64,000 nucleotides of DNA, from contig NZ_NMWU01000029.1 of NCBI RefSeq assembly GCF_002860355.1, positions 84,697 to 148,696 on the forward strand. The letters are read 5' to 3'. The DNA comes from Bifidobacterium margollesii (lineage in GTDB: Bacteria; Actinomycetota; Actinomycetes; Actinomycetales; Bifidobacteriaceae). This document shows positions 46,104-55,852 of the stretch, in pieces. Both the position numbers and the translations under genes were made by a program. Position 1 is the first letter of the stretch. The number at the start of each line of letters is the position of its first letter. The notes beneath the pieces are model-generated. The model searched no databases and was not told the origin of the DNA. It saw nothing but the letters and a program-made list of their open reading frames with translations.

Positions 46104-47639
46104 TTACCGGAAGTACTGCGTGCGATACGTTTCGGAAACCGAGGAGACGAGTTCGCTGACCACCTTCCCCTGTTTGAAGTCATACAGCGTGGCGATCACC
46201 TTGCTCGAGGCGATGCCCCAACCAATCAGATATTCGCTGTCGCTCACCTGCTGCACGTTGCCGCAGTACATCGAGAAGTGGTCGCCGAGATCGAAGTTGC
46301 GGAACGCGGTCACCTTATGGCCGGTTTCGTCGAGCGTGAACCGTTTGATCGTGGTGTGCTTCGATGCCACGCCGTTGTCGAACAGCAGGATGTTGTGATC
46401 GTTGTCGAAATAGGCGTAGTGCTGACGCGAGAACCGTTGATCCTTCGACAGGCCGAAGTCGTCGTTCTTGCCGCCCAGCGTCCACAGGATCGCCCCGGTG
46501 CCGCGGTTGCGGTCGATTTTGATCACCGCATCCTGATTGCGCATCGACATGATGAGATTATGATCCTTCGGATCGATGACGAGACTGTTCGAATGCATGT
46601 AGTCCTCATCGCCGCCCAGCAGCTCCTGATAGGCGTCGTCAAGCTCGTGATGCTCCGATCCGAGCCATTCGAACGTCACCCTGCCGTCGTTCACCTCCTG
46701 GATGTAGGTGGATCGCATTTCGTTGACGTTGCCCTTGCCGTCGGCGATCGGCGAATACACCTCGGCCATCAGCAGATAATGCGTGGGGCTGAGGAAGATG
46801 AAGTCGTGGTTTTCGGAGTATCCTCCCTGCGGCAGCTTCCGAGTGGGCGTCAACCGTATCCGCCTAACCTGCCGGTAGTGGTCGTCCATCAGCACGATCT
46901 GCCCGAATTTGAGGCTGAAGTTCTCGATCTGATTGTATTCGGGCACCGATTCGAAGAACGCATAGTAGGTTTTGCCGTCCATCACGATCTTCTTGAGATT
47001 GTCGATGTCGATGCCCCGCCGGTAATACTTCAGGCTGCCCGACGTGCTCATGCGGTAGACGTAGGCGGAATCCCCGGATCCCACGCTGCCGTAGTAGTCG
47101 CCGGGAAGCGGGGTGAAGTTCTGCCCGCCGAGTTCCAGATTCGGAAAGTCAGTCGGCAACGCCGGCATGGTGATCGTGCGCTGTTCGCCCGTGGAACGGG
47201 TGATCGTGATCGTGGTGTTGTGGCGCACCTCGCGTGAAAGCCTGTCGAATTTCAACGACATCGGTTTGCTGTAGACCTTGCCGTTGACATGGACGACGGC
47301 ATTGACCGGCACCGTCAGCGCAAGGGTGTTGTCCGCCCCAACATGAAGAGATGGGGCGTTGACCGTGGGATTGCGCCGGTTGAGCCCGACGACGACCGGA
47401 ATGCCGTTGATCTTCAGTCCCAGATCCACACCGCTGAGCGAATCATTGACGAGGTCGCCCTGATCCTTGAGATTCTCATTGATGGCATCGAGTTTCTCGG
47501 ATGTTGAATCGGACTGCTCGTTCAGATCGTCACGGATCATCCGATACCCCAGATACCCGCCCAGACCGGTGGCCGCGACCACGGCGACGAGCACCACCGC
47601 AAGAATAGCAGCGATCAGTCTCCCCTGCATCTTTCCCAT
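46104..47639 (-). CDS. arylsulfate sulfotransferase-like membrane-anchored protein
   Basis: 511 residues from the ATG at 47639 (alternatives 47657, 47630); the frame stays open far upstream without protein-like sequence. One N-terminal TM anchor (IAAILAVVLVAVVAATGLGGYL), then a short coiled coil, then a beta-rich domain and a propeller like arylsulfotransferase (ASST). Equivalents of the catalytic His/Asn/Arg set are visible in order: ENHDF, MHSNSLV, SMRNQD and RQHYAYF. ASST moves sulfate between phenols without PAPS. Outward-facing topology is predicted. Divergent from trkH, with no sulfatase adjacent. Confidence 0.8.
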   Translation of the reverse strand: MGKMQGRLIAAILAVVLVAVVAATGLGGYLGYRMIRDDLNEQSDSTSEKLDAINENLKDQGDLVNDSLSGVDLGLKINGIPVVVGLNRRNPTVNAPSLHVGADNTLALTVPVNAVVHVNGKVYSKPMSLKFDRLSREVRHNTTITITRSTGEQRTITMPALPTDFPNLELGGQNFTPLPGDYYGSVGSGDSAYVYRMSTSGSLKYYRRGIDIDNLKKIVMDGKTYYAFFESVPEYNQIENFSLKFGQIVLMDDHYRQVRRIRLTPTRKLPQGGYSENHDFIFLSPTHYLLMAEVYSPIADGKGNVNEMRSTYIQEVNDGRVTFEWLGSEHHELDDAYQELLGGDEDYMHSNSLVIDPKDHNLIMSMRNQDAVIKIDRNRGTGAILWTLGGKNDDFGLSKDQRFSRQHYAYFDNDHNILLFDNGVASKHTTIKRFTLDETGHKVTAFRNFDLGDHFSMYCGNVQQVSDSEYLIGWGIASSKVIATLYDFKQGKVVSELVSSVSETYRTQYFR

Positions 47640-47810
47640 GCCGCCATGGTGCATCATAGGGTGTCGACCGACAAGGACATCCCATGACACTTCACCGTCA
47701 CGTATGAGAGATTTCACCTTGGTGTCTGCCGGCCGCCATAGCATGACTGACAGCAGTCGGGAGACGACGAACGGAACGAATACGCAACGACGACGGCAGC
47801 GCGACGGGGG

Positions 47811-49217
47811 ATGCGGATGAGACCAGATGCCAGCGATCCGGACGGTCGCCGCGTCGGCCGTGGCGCACGCAGAACCGCACGGACCGACCGGGCGCTGTCC
47901 CATCCGGGTCGGCTCACTGTCACGTATTTCCTGATCCTCGCCATCATCGTTACGCTGCTGCTGCTCATTCCCGAGGCATCGCGCGAACACGGGTCGACGA
48001 ATCTGCCCATCGCCGCGTTCACCGCGATCTCCGCGCTCACCACCTGCGGCATTCCCGTAGTGAACATGTCGCAGCATTGGACCCTGTTCGGCCAGATCAT
48101 CATTCTGATCGCCATGCAGCTCGGCGGACTGGGCGTGATGACGCTCGCTTCGGCGATCACCATCAGCATCAGCAAGCGGCTGAGCGCCCCTCAGAACATC
48201 CTCACCGCCGCCGAGCTGGGCACCACGAAGCTCAGTGAGGTCAAAGGACTGCTGCGCATCGTGGTGGTGTCCACGTTCGTCATCGAAGCCGTCACCTTCA
48301 CGGCGCTGCTGCCGCGTATTCTCGAGGTCAACCACGGAGCGATCATCCATTCGCTGTGGGAGTCGCTGTTCTTCGCCGTATCCGCCTACAACAACACCGG
48401 GTTCACGCCCGATTCCGCAGGCGTGTACGTCAACGACTGGCGGGTCGGCCTGCCGATCATGCTGAGCACGTCGATCGGAACGCTGGGATTCCCCGTGCTG
48501 CTGAACATCTATCAGGAGTTCCGTCGAAGACGAGGGCCTCACCACTGGAGTCTGCACATCAAGCTCACGCTGGTGACGATGCTGGTCGTGATCCTCAGCG
48601 CCATGGCATGGTTCCTGCTGGTGGAGTGGAACAACACGGCCATCTACCGAGACGACTCGGTCGCCCACCGTCTGCGGGACGCCCTGACGATCGCGGTGAT
48701 GCCCCGCACCACCGGCTTCGACGCCTCATGGATGCCGAACGTGTCCGAAGCCACCAAGGGCTTCATGGCGATGGTGATGTTCGTCGGCGGCGGCAGCGCG
48801 TCGACTGCGGGCGGCATCCATGTGACCACGCTGGCAGTGCTGTTCCTCGTCTGCCGATCGGTGATGGGCAACAAAAGCCAGATCACCGCGTTTCATCGTC
48901 GACTGCACACGGCGACCGTCCGCATGTCGATGGCGATCGCCTCCTCGTCGTTCGTTCTGGTCTATGGCTGCGCTCTGCTGCTTGGGGTGGTGACGGGCCG
49001 CCCTCTCGCCGACACGCTGTTCGAAACATGTTCGGCCTTCAGTCTCGGCGGTGCGACGTTGTCCGTGGCGAGCGAATCGAATCCCGCTTCGCTGATGATC
49101 CTCGCCGTCGTGATGGTAGTCGGACGCATCGGACCGATCATCATCGGCTATTCCGCGGTGAGGCCGAGACCTCCGGAACCACTGCGGTGGCCAAGCGAGA
49201 ATATAGTGGTCGGGTAG
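47811..49217 (+). CDS. trkH: TrkH/KtrB-family potassium uptake subunit
   Basis: 468 residues. A cytosolic Arg-rich start is followed by eight or more TM helices in four M1-P-M2 repeats. The selectivity-filter glycines are visible as TTCGIPVV, NNTGFTPD, RTTGFDAS and FSLGGATL. The last filter (SLGG) departs from the usual GN/GF pattern. It ends with RIGPIIIGY. Channel-like K+ (or Na+-coupled K+) uptake protein working with the RCK protein encoded 95 bp downstream. The ATG at 47811 lies after gacggggg; 47817 is an alternative. Confidence 0.95.
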   Translation: MRMRPDASDPDGRRVGRGARRTARTDRALSHPGRLTVTYFLILAIIVTLLLLIPEASREHGSTNLPIAAFTAISALTTCGIPVVNMSQHWTLFGQIIILIAMQLGGLGVMTLASAITISISKRLSAPQNILTAAELGTTKLSEVKGLLRIVVVSTFVIEAVTFTALLPRILEVNHGAIIHSLWESLFFAVSAYNNTGFTPDSAGVYVNDWRVGLPIMLSTSIGTLGFPVLLNIYQEFRRRRGPHHWSLHIKLTLVTMLVVILSAMAWFLLVEWNNTAIYRDDSVAHRLRDALTIAVMPRTTGFDASWMPNVSEATKGFMAMVMFVGGGSASTAGGIHVTTLAVLFLVCRSVMGNKSQITAFHRRLHTATVRMSMAIASSSFVLVYGCALLLGVVTGRPLADTLFETCSAFSLGGATLSVASESNPASLMILAVVMVVGRIGPIIIGYSAVRPRPPEPLRWPSENIVVG

Positions 49218-49312
49218 ATGGTTGCGCCCGCGCGAGGCGGAACGCATGATGACAGGTATGAGAAACGCGCGTCGGCATACGCGATGCGCGACGACGGGAA
49301 AGGAAACGGCAT

Positions 49313-49972
49313 ATGGGCGACGACGGTTTCAATCGATCGGTGCTGGTGGTGGGATTGGGACGGTTCGGCTGCTCTGTGGCCCAAACGCTGCAGTCATTGG
49401 ATCAGGATGTGCTCGCCGTGGACAAGGACCCGCTGCTGGTGGCCCGCTGGGCGAGCACCGTGCCCACCGTGGAGGCCGACGTCACCGATCCGATCGCCGT
49501 GGAGCAGCTGGGAGCCTCCGACTTCGATGCCGCGGTGGTGGCCATCGGCGACAGTGTGGAGGCCTCGGTGCTGGTGACCGGCAATCTGCTTGACGCCGGT
49601 ATCAGCGATGTATGGGCCAAGTCGGTGTCCAACGAGCACGCCCGTATTCTGCAGCGCATCGGTGCTCGGCATATCGTGAACGCCGAGACGGATGCCGGCA
49701 AGCGGGTCGGCCATCTGGTGACCGGGCAGTTCCTCGACTACATCGAGATCGAAGGCGAATACACCGTGGTGAAGATCCACACGCCTCCGCAGGTGGCCGG
49801 AAAGACCATTGCCGAGGCGCAGGTGCACGACAAGTACGGCGTCACCGTGATCGGCGTGAACGTGCCTGGTCATGAGTTCCAGCACGGCACCAACGACACC
49901 ATGATGCCGCTCGGTGCGGAGCTGGTGCTGCTCGGCACCCAGAATCAGATCGACAAGTTCATCAACGGGTGA
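49313..49972 (+). CDS. trkA: TrkA/KtrA regulatory subunit of potassium uptake
   Basis: 219 residues: an RCK_N Rossmann domain (about 5-135) with VVGLGRFGCSVAQTL and the acidic ribose-binding end LAVDKDP, then an RCK_C domain (about 140-219). Single-RCK length, as KtrA, not the doubled E. coli TrkA. It binds ATP/ADP or NADH and gates the TrkH/KtrB pore; RCK_C of KtrA can bind c-di-AMP. The ATG at 49313 has gggaaaggaaacgg. Partner is the preceding gene. Confidence 0.95.
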   Translation: MGDDGFNRSVLVVGLGRFGCSVAQTLQSLDQDVLAVDKDPLLVARWASTVPTVEADVTDPIAVEQLGASDFDAAVVAIGDSVEASVLVTGNLLDAGISDVWAKSVSNEHARILQRIGARHIVNAETDAGKRVGHLVTGQFLDYIEIEGEYTVVKIHTPPQVAGKTIAEAQVHDKYGVTVIGVNVPGHEFQHGTNDTMMPLGAELVLLGTQNQIDKFING

Positions 49973-50054
49973 GCGGCCGGTCGGCGACGACCTCGCGTCG
50001 TTTCAGACCTTCCCTTGCAAGAGGAAAAGACGGACGACGTCAGGCCTAACGCCA

Positions 50055-50108
50055 TTTCAGACCTTCCCCTGTGAGGGGAAGGTGGACGGCGAAGCCGTTC
50101 GGATGAGG
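50055..50108 (+). repeat. REP-like dispersed palindromic repeat, copy C (inverted)
   Basis: Inverted, diverged copy of the 4599/4688 repeat. On the minus strand it reads cctcatccgaacggcttcgc followed by a ccttcccc / ggggaagg hairpin. A further degenerate half-copy (tttcagaccttcccttgc) lies at 50001-50025. The pair sits between convergent trkA and tlyA. Confidence 0.7.
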
Positions 50109-50118
50109 TGATGGACGT

Positions 50119-50856
50119 TCAGGACTGAAGCCACAGCAGGTACTCGTGATTGCCGTGGGTGCCCGATATCGGACTGTCGGCAGTGCCCCTCACGACGAAC
50201 CCTTGCGCCTCGGCGCAGGAGATCACCTTGGTGAGGGCCGATCGGCGAGCCTCCTCATGCTCCACGATGCCGTTCTTGCCCAAATGCCCGCGACCGACCT
50301 CGAACTGGGGTTTGACCAGCAGTATGATCGGCGATTCCGGGGCGATGATCCGTGCGATCACCGGAATCACATAGGTCAATGAGATGAATGAAACGTCGGA
50401 GACGATCATTTCCGGTCGATACGGCAGATCCTCGACATGAATGTCGCGGATGTTGACGCCGCTCATATCAGTGACGCGCACGTCATCGGCGATCCTCGGG
50501 GCGAGTTGCCCGTGACCGACGTCGAGCGCGACCACCTGCGAGGCACCGCGACGCAGCAGCACTTCGGTGAAGCCGCCGGTGGAGGCGCCGATATCCAAGC
50601 AACGCAATCCGCGCGGGTTTGCAAGCCCTTGGGGACCGAACACGTCGAAGGCGCCGACGAGCTTGTATGCGCCTCGGGAAACGTAGTCCTCCCCCAGATC
50701 AACATCGATGTGGGAGGCCGCAGTCACCGAGGCCGAGGGTTTCATCACAACGACCCCATCGACCATGACCCTGCCGTCCCGGATGAGACGCTGTGCCCGG
50801 GATCGCGACTGTACCAGGGAACGTTCGACCAGTTCGGCGTCCAGACGCTGACTCAT
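50119..50856 (-). CDS. tlyA: TlyA-family rRNA (2'-O) methyltransferase
   Basis: 245 residues. An N-terminal S4 RNA-binding domain (MSQRLDAELVERSLVQSRSRAQRLI and VMVDGVV) is followed by an FtsJ-like Rossmann fold: CLDIGASTGGFTEVLLRRGA is the SAM motif. Asp/Lys catalytic-tetrad candidates lie in VSDVSFISLTYV and LVKPQFEVG. In mycobacteria TlyA methylates 16S C1409 and 23S C1920, giving capreomycin sensitivity. Start 50856. Last gene of the leftward tyrS operon here. Confidence 0.94.
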   Translation of the reverse strand: MSQRLDAELVERSLVQSRSRAQRLIRDGRVMVDGVVVMKPSASVTAASHIDVDLGEDYVSRGAYKLVGAFDVFGPQGLANPRGLRCLDIGASTGGFTEVLLRRGASQVVALDVGHGQLAPRIADDVRVTDMSGVNIRDIHVEDLPYRPEMIVSDVSFISLTYVIPVIARIIAPESPIILLVKPQFEVGRGHLGKNGIVEHEEARRSALTKVISCAEAQGFVVRGTADSPISGTHGNHEYLLWLQS

Positions 50857-50914
50857 TGTCTTCCTTCCCGTTCATGCAGTCTCATCTCATGCAGTCTCAT
50901 CGCGATCGATGCGT

Positions 50915-51094
50915 TCAGTCGAGCCGATCAAGTTCCTTCCGCAATCGTTTGAGAATGCCGCGGTAGGCGTCGATCTGCTCTTCGTATGATTTGCCATCCA
51001 GTTCGGCGAGAGCGGACCCGACGTCGATGCGATCATCGTTGTCTTCGCCCGCTTCGCCTCCGGACGTTCGCTCGGATTCCGTCATGGGTGCCAT
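50915..51094 (-). CDS. small conserved acidic protein between HAD and tlyA
   Basis: 59 residues from the ATG at 51094, or 66 from a GTG at 51115. It is acidic at the N-terminus and ends in an amphipathic helix (SYEEQIDAYRGILKRLRKELDRLD). There is no known domain. Reality is supported by gene order: in Mycobacterium tuberculosis a protein of similar size (Rv1693) occupies the same place between the phosphatase Rv1692 and tlyA Rv1694. The stop of the HAD gene lies just 5' to it. Function unknown. Confidence 0.65.
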   Translation of the reverse strand: MAPMTESERTSGGEAGEDNDDRIDVGSALAELDGKSYEEQIDAYRGILKRLRKELDRLD

Positions 51095-51116
51095 GAATCG
51101 AGACTGCTCCGGCACG

Positions 51117-52193
51117 TCAGATACGGAATTCGGGGATGGTCAGTTCATCGGCGTTCGCACCGGCGTCCATGGCCTCCCACACGGCACAGCATGCAGCGCG
51201 CAGGGCGTCGAGACTGTCAAGGGCCGATTCCGCATCGCCGGACTCCTCCACGACCAGTGCGTCATCCGCCAGCCTTGCGCAGGCATCGACGCAACGCCAC
51301 GAACCATCCGGCTGACGAACCGGCGCGGGATGGGCCACGTTGAGACCGCGCAGGTCCTTGGCGATGAACGAAGGCCTCAGGATCGGCTCGGCCACGATCA
51401 GCGAATTCGCGCTGGCCACTCCGGTGAGCACCACCAGCGAATCGTAACCACCACGGTTGCCTGCCTCGATGTCGGTATCGAGACGGTCACCGATGGCGAT
51501 GCACAGTTCCTGCGCAACCGGCTCCACACCGTTTCGACCAGCCTCGGCCTGCGCATCGGCCACGAGTTGACGGGCTTCGTCATACATCGCGGATTCGGGC
51601 TTGCCCGCGGAGGCCACCGGCTGATACCCCACCGCCTCGATCACCGCATTCACCAGGGATCCGCACCCCGGAGCTATACCGAGTTCACGAGGAATGGTCA
51701 GATCCCGATTGGTGACGAGGAACATGGCGCCCCGCTGAGCGGCGAACGCGACGGCTGCCAGCTCGTTCCAGGTGATCTCGGGATACCAGCCCTGAATCAC
51801 CGCTACGGGTTCGTCCTCCACATGATCGACGAGCGTGAGCCCGGCTTTGGTGATCTCCTCGCGAAGATGGGGGGCTCCGGCGGCCAGCACCTTGGCGCCG
51901 GCCGGTACGTGATGAGCCACCATGCGGGCAGCCACCACGGATGAGGTGATGACCTGCCAAGGCTCGACGTCAAGACCGAAGCCTCGCAGCTGTTCGGCCA
52001 CCACGGCTTGGAATCGCGAAGAGTTGTTCGTCGTGTATTCCATCGCCATGCCGGCCTGTTCGGCCTGCCTGATGCTGTCGGCCGCATGCTCCACCGGGTT
52101 CTTGCCGCGGTAGACCACGCCGTCAAGATCCAACAGGGCCAGCCTGTAGGCTTCGCTGATCGGCCGCTCCGTGCCTTTGAGGAACCGGGTCAT
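51117..52193 (-). CDS. HAD-IIA hydrolase (NagD / phosphoglycolate-type)
   Basis: 358 residues from the ATG at 52193, beside the TPR gene stop; a start at 52205 (MPNKM) is possible, and the longer open frame is the shadow of the TPR gene. Motif I is LALLDLDGVVYRGKNPVEHA, motif II is YTTNNSSR, catalytic Lys in SAGKPESAMYDEA, and motif IV is IGDRLDTDIEAG. A C2B cap of the NagD type lies between. The M. tuberculosis syntenic homologue Rv1692 is a glycerol-3-phosphate phosphatase. The last 60 residues form an extra alpha-helical tail. Confidence 0.92.
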   Translation of the reverse strand: MTRFLKGTERPISEAYRLALLDLDGVVYRGKNPVEHAADSIRQAEQAGMAMEYTTNNSSRFQAVVAEQLRGFGLDVEPWQVITSSVVAARMVAHHVPAGAKVLAAGAPHLREEITKAGLTLVDHVEDEPVAVIQGWYPEITWNELAAVAFAAQRGAMFLVTNRDLTIPRELGIAPGCGSLVNAVIEAVGYQPVASAGKPESAMYDEARQLVADAQAEAGRNGVEPVAQELCIAIGDRLDTDIEAGNRGGYDSLVVLTGVASANSLIVAEPILRPSFIAKDLRGLNVAHPAPVRQPDGSWRCVDACARLADDALVVEESGDAESALDSLDALRAACCAVWEAMDAGANADELTIPEFRI

Positions 52194-52194
52194 C

Positions 52195-54435
52195 TTATTC
52201 GGCATCCTTCGTCTGTTCACTGGAGTCGTCGTCCGAACCGTCGGAATCCGACTGCTCATCGGAATCCGACTGCTCATCGGAATCCACCGCCGTTTCGCCG
52301 GGATCGACGTCGGCGTTCGCACCGTCTTCGGTCTCCTGCGCGGGAAGCTGAGCTTCATCGTCGGCGTTTCGCGGATTGTCCTCGTCGGTGTCGTGATCCT
52401 CGATCTGCTCGGGAGTCGTCTCATCGTTGGTCTCAGGCTCCGGATCGGAGTCCTCATCCGCGTCGTCCTCGGTCTCGTCCTCAGTCTCATCCTCGGTATC
52501 GTCCGAGGTTTCATCCTCATCATCCGGATAATGGGAGGGATCGAGATCGATGCCAAGGCCTTCAAGCAGCTCGTCGTCGATGTCTTCGAGATCGTTGTCG
52601 ATGACGGTGTCGTCATCATCCGCGTCGATCTGCGCGTATTCGCTTTCCAAGCGATCCAGCAGATCATCGAGCTTCGCTGCATCCTCCTGACGACCGGCCT
52701 GCTCCAGGAAGTTCTGCTCGGCCTGCACGGCACGCATGCGGTACTCGCCGGAGATGCCCTTCGAACGGCCCAGCGTATGAACCAGATCGATGGCCTTATC
52801 CCACAAACCGAGATCACCATAAGCTCCGGCGATCACCAGCAGCATTTCCGCCTTGGACTCGCCACGCAACGAACGTACATCGTCCTGAGACGCCATTTCG
52901 ATGGCCTTCTTGGGCTGACCGAGCCCACGTTCGCAATCGGCGATGAACGGCAGATAATCACGGAAACCGTTCATGCGGTAGGCGGTGCGGAACTCCTTGA
53001 TCGCCAGCTTGTAGTTCTGCTGACGATAGGCCACGAAGGCCAGGGTCTCACGGGCCATGTCGATGCGGGATGCCTGACGGGCCACCCACTTGGCGTGAGC
53101 GAGAGCCAGATCGGGGTCGCTTTCCTCCACCGTGTAGGCGGCAAGCATGTGCAGACCGATGTTTTCGGCGTGCTCCTTGCTCAAGCCACGCAGACGCTCC
53201 TTCTCATCCTTGGAGAGCATCGACCAGTCCAGCCCCTTCGGCATCTTGGGCTCGTTGGGACGGCGATCCGTATACGGGTTCTGCGAAGGATACGACACGG
53301 TACCGTCGGAATTGCGGCGCCCTCCCTGATAGAAACTGTGGGAGCCTTCGCCGTCCCTCTGATAGCGCGGGTTACTGCCCTGACGGTCGAACGAACGGTC
53401 CTGACGATCATGCCGATCGCCACGACGATCCTCACGACGGAAGTCACGGCCTTCTCCGTCCTTATGGAAGTCCCTGCGCTCCTCGTGCTCACCGTCCTTG
53501 CGGAAGCCATCGTTCCTGCGGAAGTCGCCGTCCTTATGGAAGTCTCGGCGATCACCGTCCCTGCGGAAACCGCGATCCTTGTGGAAATCCCGGCGATCAC
53601 CGTCCCTGCGGAAACCGCCGCGTTCACCATCACGACGCTCACCATCACGACGGAAATCCTTGCGATAGCCGCCACGACGCTCACCGTCACGATCGAACCG
53701 ACGCTCACCATCCTGCCGATCATTACGATCACGATCATTCCGATCACGATCATTCCGATCATTGAACCGACGATCACCATCACGACGGAAATCACGACGA
53801 TCATCATCATGATGGAAATTCTTGCGGAAACCGCGATCCTTATGGAAGTCCCGGCGATCACCGTCCCTGCGGAAACCGCCGCGCTCACCGTCACGACGGA
53901 AATCCTTGCGATAACCACCGCGACGCTCACCGTCACGATCGAACCGACGCTCACCATCCTGACGATCATTACGATCACGATCATTCCGATCATTGAACCG
54001 ACGATCACCATCACGACGGAAACCGCCGCGCTCACCGTCCTTGCGGAAGTCTCGGCGATCACCGTCCTTGCGGAAACCGCCGCGCTCGCCATCACGACGG
54101 AAATCACGACGATCACCGTCACGGTGGAACTTGCCGCCGCCATACGGCTTCTTGCCGTAGCTCTTCCTGTAACCTCCGGAACGAGCCTCGTCACGGCCCT
54201 CGCCATGCTCGGAGCGTTCTCCGCCCTGACGACGGAATTCACCGTCCCGGTGGAATCGACGACCGTCACCATCATTGCCACGGCGATCAAAGCCGCCGGA
54301 ACGGCCGTGACCGAAGCCACCGCGTCCGGAACCGAACTTGCCGCCGCGCCCCTTGTTGTAACCGCCCTTGCCGTAACCGCCGGAACGTCCGGAACCGGAA
54401 CGACCCTCGGAATGATTGGAACGCTCTTCGCTCAT
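52195..54435 (-). CDS. TPR protein with giant Arg/Asp/Gly repeat domain and acidic tail
   Basis: 746 residues in three parts. Residues 1 to about 400 are low-complexity and strongly basic: Gly/Arg-rich at first ([14 protein letters not shown]), then many copies of [10 protein letters not shown] / [12 protein letters not shown] / [10 protein letters not shown]. About 405-610 is the folded part, TPR-like helices ([56 protein letters not shown]). About 615-746 is very acidic ([29 protein letters not shown]). The ATGA overlap with tyrS and place match the Rv1691-type TPR gene of actinobacteria. The basic domain suggests RNA binding or condensate formation; this is inference. Confidence 0.85.
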   Translation of the reverse strand: MSEERSNHSEGRSGSGRSGGYGKGGYNKGRGGKFGSGRGGFGHGRSGGFDRRGNDGDGRRFHRDGEFRRQGGERSEHGEGRDEARSGGYRKSYGKKPYGGGKFHRDGDRRDFRRDGERGGFRKDGDRRDFRKDGERGGFRRDGDRRFNDRNDRDRNDRQDGERRFDRDGERRGGYRKDFRRDGERGGFRRDGDRRDFHKDRGFRKNFHHDDDRRDFRRDGDRRFNDRNDRDRNDRDRNDRQDGERRFDRDGERRGGYRKDFRRDGERRDGERGGFRRDGDRRDFHKDRGFRRDGDRRDFHKDGDFRRNDGFRKDGEHEERRDFHKDGEGRDFRREDRRGDRHDRQDRSFDRQGSNPRYQRDGEGSHSFYQGGRRNSDGTVSYPSQNPYTDRRPNEPKMPKGLDWSMLSKDEKERLRGLSKEHAENIGLHMLAAYTVEESDPDLALAHAKWVARQASRIDMARETLAFVAYRQQNYKLAIKEFRTAYRMNGFRDYLPFIADCERGLGQPKKAIEMASQDDVRSLRGESKAEMLLVIAGAYGDLGLWDKAIDLVHTLGRSKGISGEYRMRAVQAEQNFLEQAGRQEDAAKLDDLLDRLESEYAQIDADDDDTVIDNDLEDIDDELLEGLGIDLDPSHYPDDEDETSDDTEDETEDETEDDADEDSDPEPETNDETTPEQIEDHDTDEDNPRNADDEAQLPAQETEDGANADVDPGETAVDSDEQSDSDEQSDSDGSDDDSSEQTKDAE
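53561..54029 (-). repeat. large internal DNA repeat in the TPR gene
   Basis: Two copies of a unit of about 210-230 bp lie at roughly 53561-53790 and 53821-54029, offset by 231-261 bp because of small in-frame indels. Each encodes the block from [10 protein letters not shown] through [17 protein letters not shown] to RDFHKDRGF. Shorter 15-45 bp direct repeats fill the flanks. Confidence 0.75.
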
Positions 54436-55742
54436 CGTGCCTCCTCAAGCGCCGCGATGTTCTTCTTGCCGCGGCGGATCAGGGCGAAACGACCATGCAG
54501 GAAGTCGTCCGCCGTCAATGTCTGTTCTTCGTTTTCAATACGGGTGTTGTTCAGATACAGGCCGCCGGACTTGATCGCTCGGCGTGCCTCCGATGCGGAC
54601 TTTACCAGCCCGGTCGCCGCGGCAAGATCGATCAGACGATCCCCGACCGCCGCCTTGGGAAACGCACCATCCACCTTCAGACCATCCAGAGCCGCCTCAA
54701 GCGTACTCTCGTCAAGTCCGTGCAGATCGCCGCCGCGCCCGAACAGCGCGCCAGCGGCGTCGATGGCCTGCTGGGTGGCCGCCTCGCCATGCACGAAGCT
54801 GGTAACCTCCCATGCCAGCGTACGCTGAGCCTCACGACGACCGGGGTTGGTTCTCGACTCCTCCACCAGCCGTTCGATCTCATCCTTGGGCAGGAAGGTA
54901 AACGCCTTGAGCAGATTCTCCATCTCCGCATCCGGACGGTTGATCCAGAACTGGTAGAACTTGTACGGACTCAGCATGGTCGGATCGAGCCACACGGCGT
55001 TGCCTTCGGACTTGCCGAACTTCTTGCCCTGCGCATCGGTGATGATCGGACTGGTGAACACGTTCACGTCAACGCCGCGCATCTTGTGAATCAGATCGAG
55101 ACCGGAAGTCAGATTGCCCCACTGGTCGGAGCCGCCCAGTTCCAGCGTGCAGCCGTACTCGTCATACAGATGCAAGAAGTCGTTGCCCTGCAGCACCTGA
55201 TAGCTGAACTCGGTGAAGGAGATGCCTTCGTCGGAGTTCAGACGGCGGGCCACGGTGTCCTTGGCGAGCATGGTTCCCAGACGGAAGTTCTTGCCCACGT
55301 CACGCAGGAAGTCGATGACGTTCATCTGCGCGGTCCAGTCGTAGTTGCTCACGAACCGTACGGCGCTTCCCCCTTCGGTTTCCAGGAATCGTCCGATCTG
55401 CGCCTTGAGACGGTCGGCCCACTGGGCGACGATCTCCTTGGGATTGAGCGTACGCTCGCCGCTCTGACGCGGATCGCCGATCAGACCGGTGGCACCGCCG
55501 ACCAGAGCGATCGGGCGATGACCGGCGGCCTGAAGATGCCGCATGTTGATCAGCTGCACCAGATTGCCGATATGCAATGAGGCCGCGGTGGGATCGAATC
55601 CGCAATAATAGGTGATCGGTTCCCCGTTCAGCGCCTGCGCGAGACGGTCCTTGTCGGTCGACTGGTTGACGAGTCCTCGCCATTCAAGTTCCTCAAGCAG
55701 CGAGTCGAAGCCCGCTTCCTTGTAGTTTCTGACCTGAGACAT
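54432..55742 (-). CDS. tyrS: tyrosyl-tRNA synthetase
   Basis: 436 residues from the ATG at 55742 (aggaaaccc before it). Class I synthetase: HIGH-like [15 protein letters not shown], tyrosine-binding [28 protein letters not shown] (in parts) and KMSKS-like [14 protein letters not shown]-terminal S4-like RNA-binding domain follows (about 365-430; [16 protein letters not shown]). It charges tRNA-Tyr. First gene of the leftward operon tyrS-TPR-HAD-small ORF-tlyA, the same order as around tyrS in mycobacteria. Confidence 0.97.
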   Translation of the reverse strand: MSQVRNYKEAGFDSLLEELEWRGLVNQSTDKDRLAQALNGEPITYYCGFDPTAASLHIGNLVQLINMRHLQAAGHRPIALVGGATGLIGDPRQSGERTLNPKEIVAQWADRLKAQIGRFLETEGGSAVRFVSNYDWTAQMNVIDFLRDVGKNFRLGTMLAKDTVARRLNSDEGISFTEFSYQVLQGNDFLHLYDEYGCTLELGGSDQWGNLTSGLDLIHKMRGVDVNVFTSPIITDAQGKKFGKSEGNAVWLDPTMLSPYKFYQFWINRPDAEMENLLKAFTFLPKDEIERLVEESRTNPGRREAQRTLAWEVTSFVHGEAATQQAIDAAGALFGRGGDLHGLDESTLEAALDGLKVDGAFPKAAVGDRLIDLAAATGLVKSASEARRAIKSGGLYLNNTRIENEEQTLTADDFLHGRFALIRRGKKNIAALEEAR

Positions 55743-55852
55743 GGGTTTCCTACCACTCCTCAATCGTGTTGAATATCGCTGGTTCCAGCAACACTACAGT
55801 TTCTCAGAACATCACGACAGCGCCGGTGCCGGCCGGGCATACGCGACGACGT

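Noticed and set aside
52171-54828. 885-codon open frame on the plus strand opposite the TPR gene
   Set aside because: It exists because the repetitive Arg/Asp/Gly codons lack reverse-strand stops. The translation is a Val/Thr/Ile/Ala run with no domain, while the minus strand has a real start, ribosome binding site and operon overlaps.
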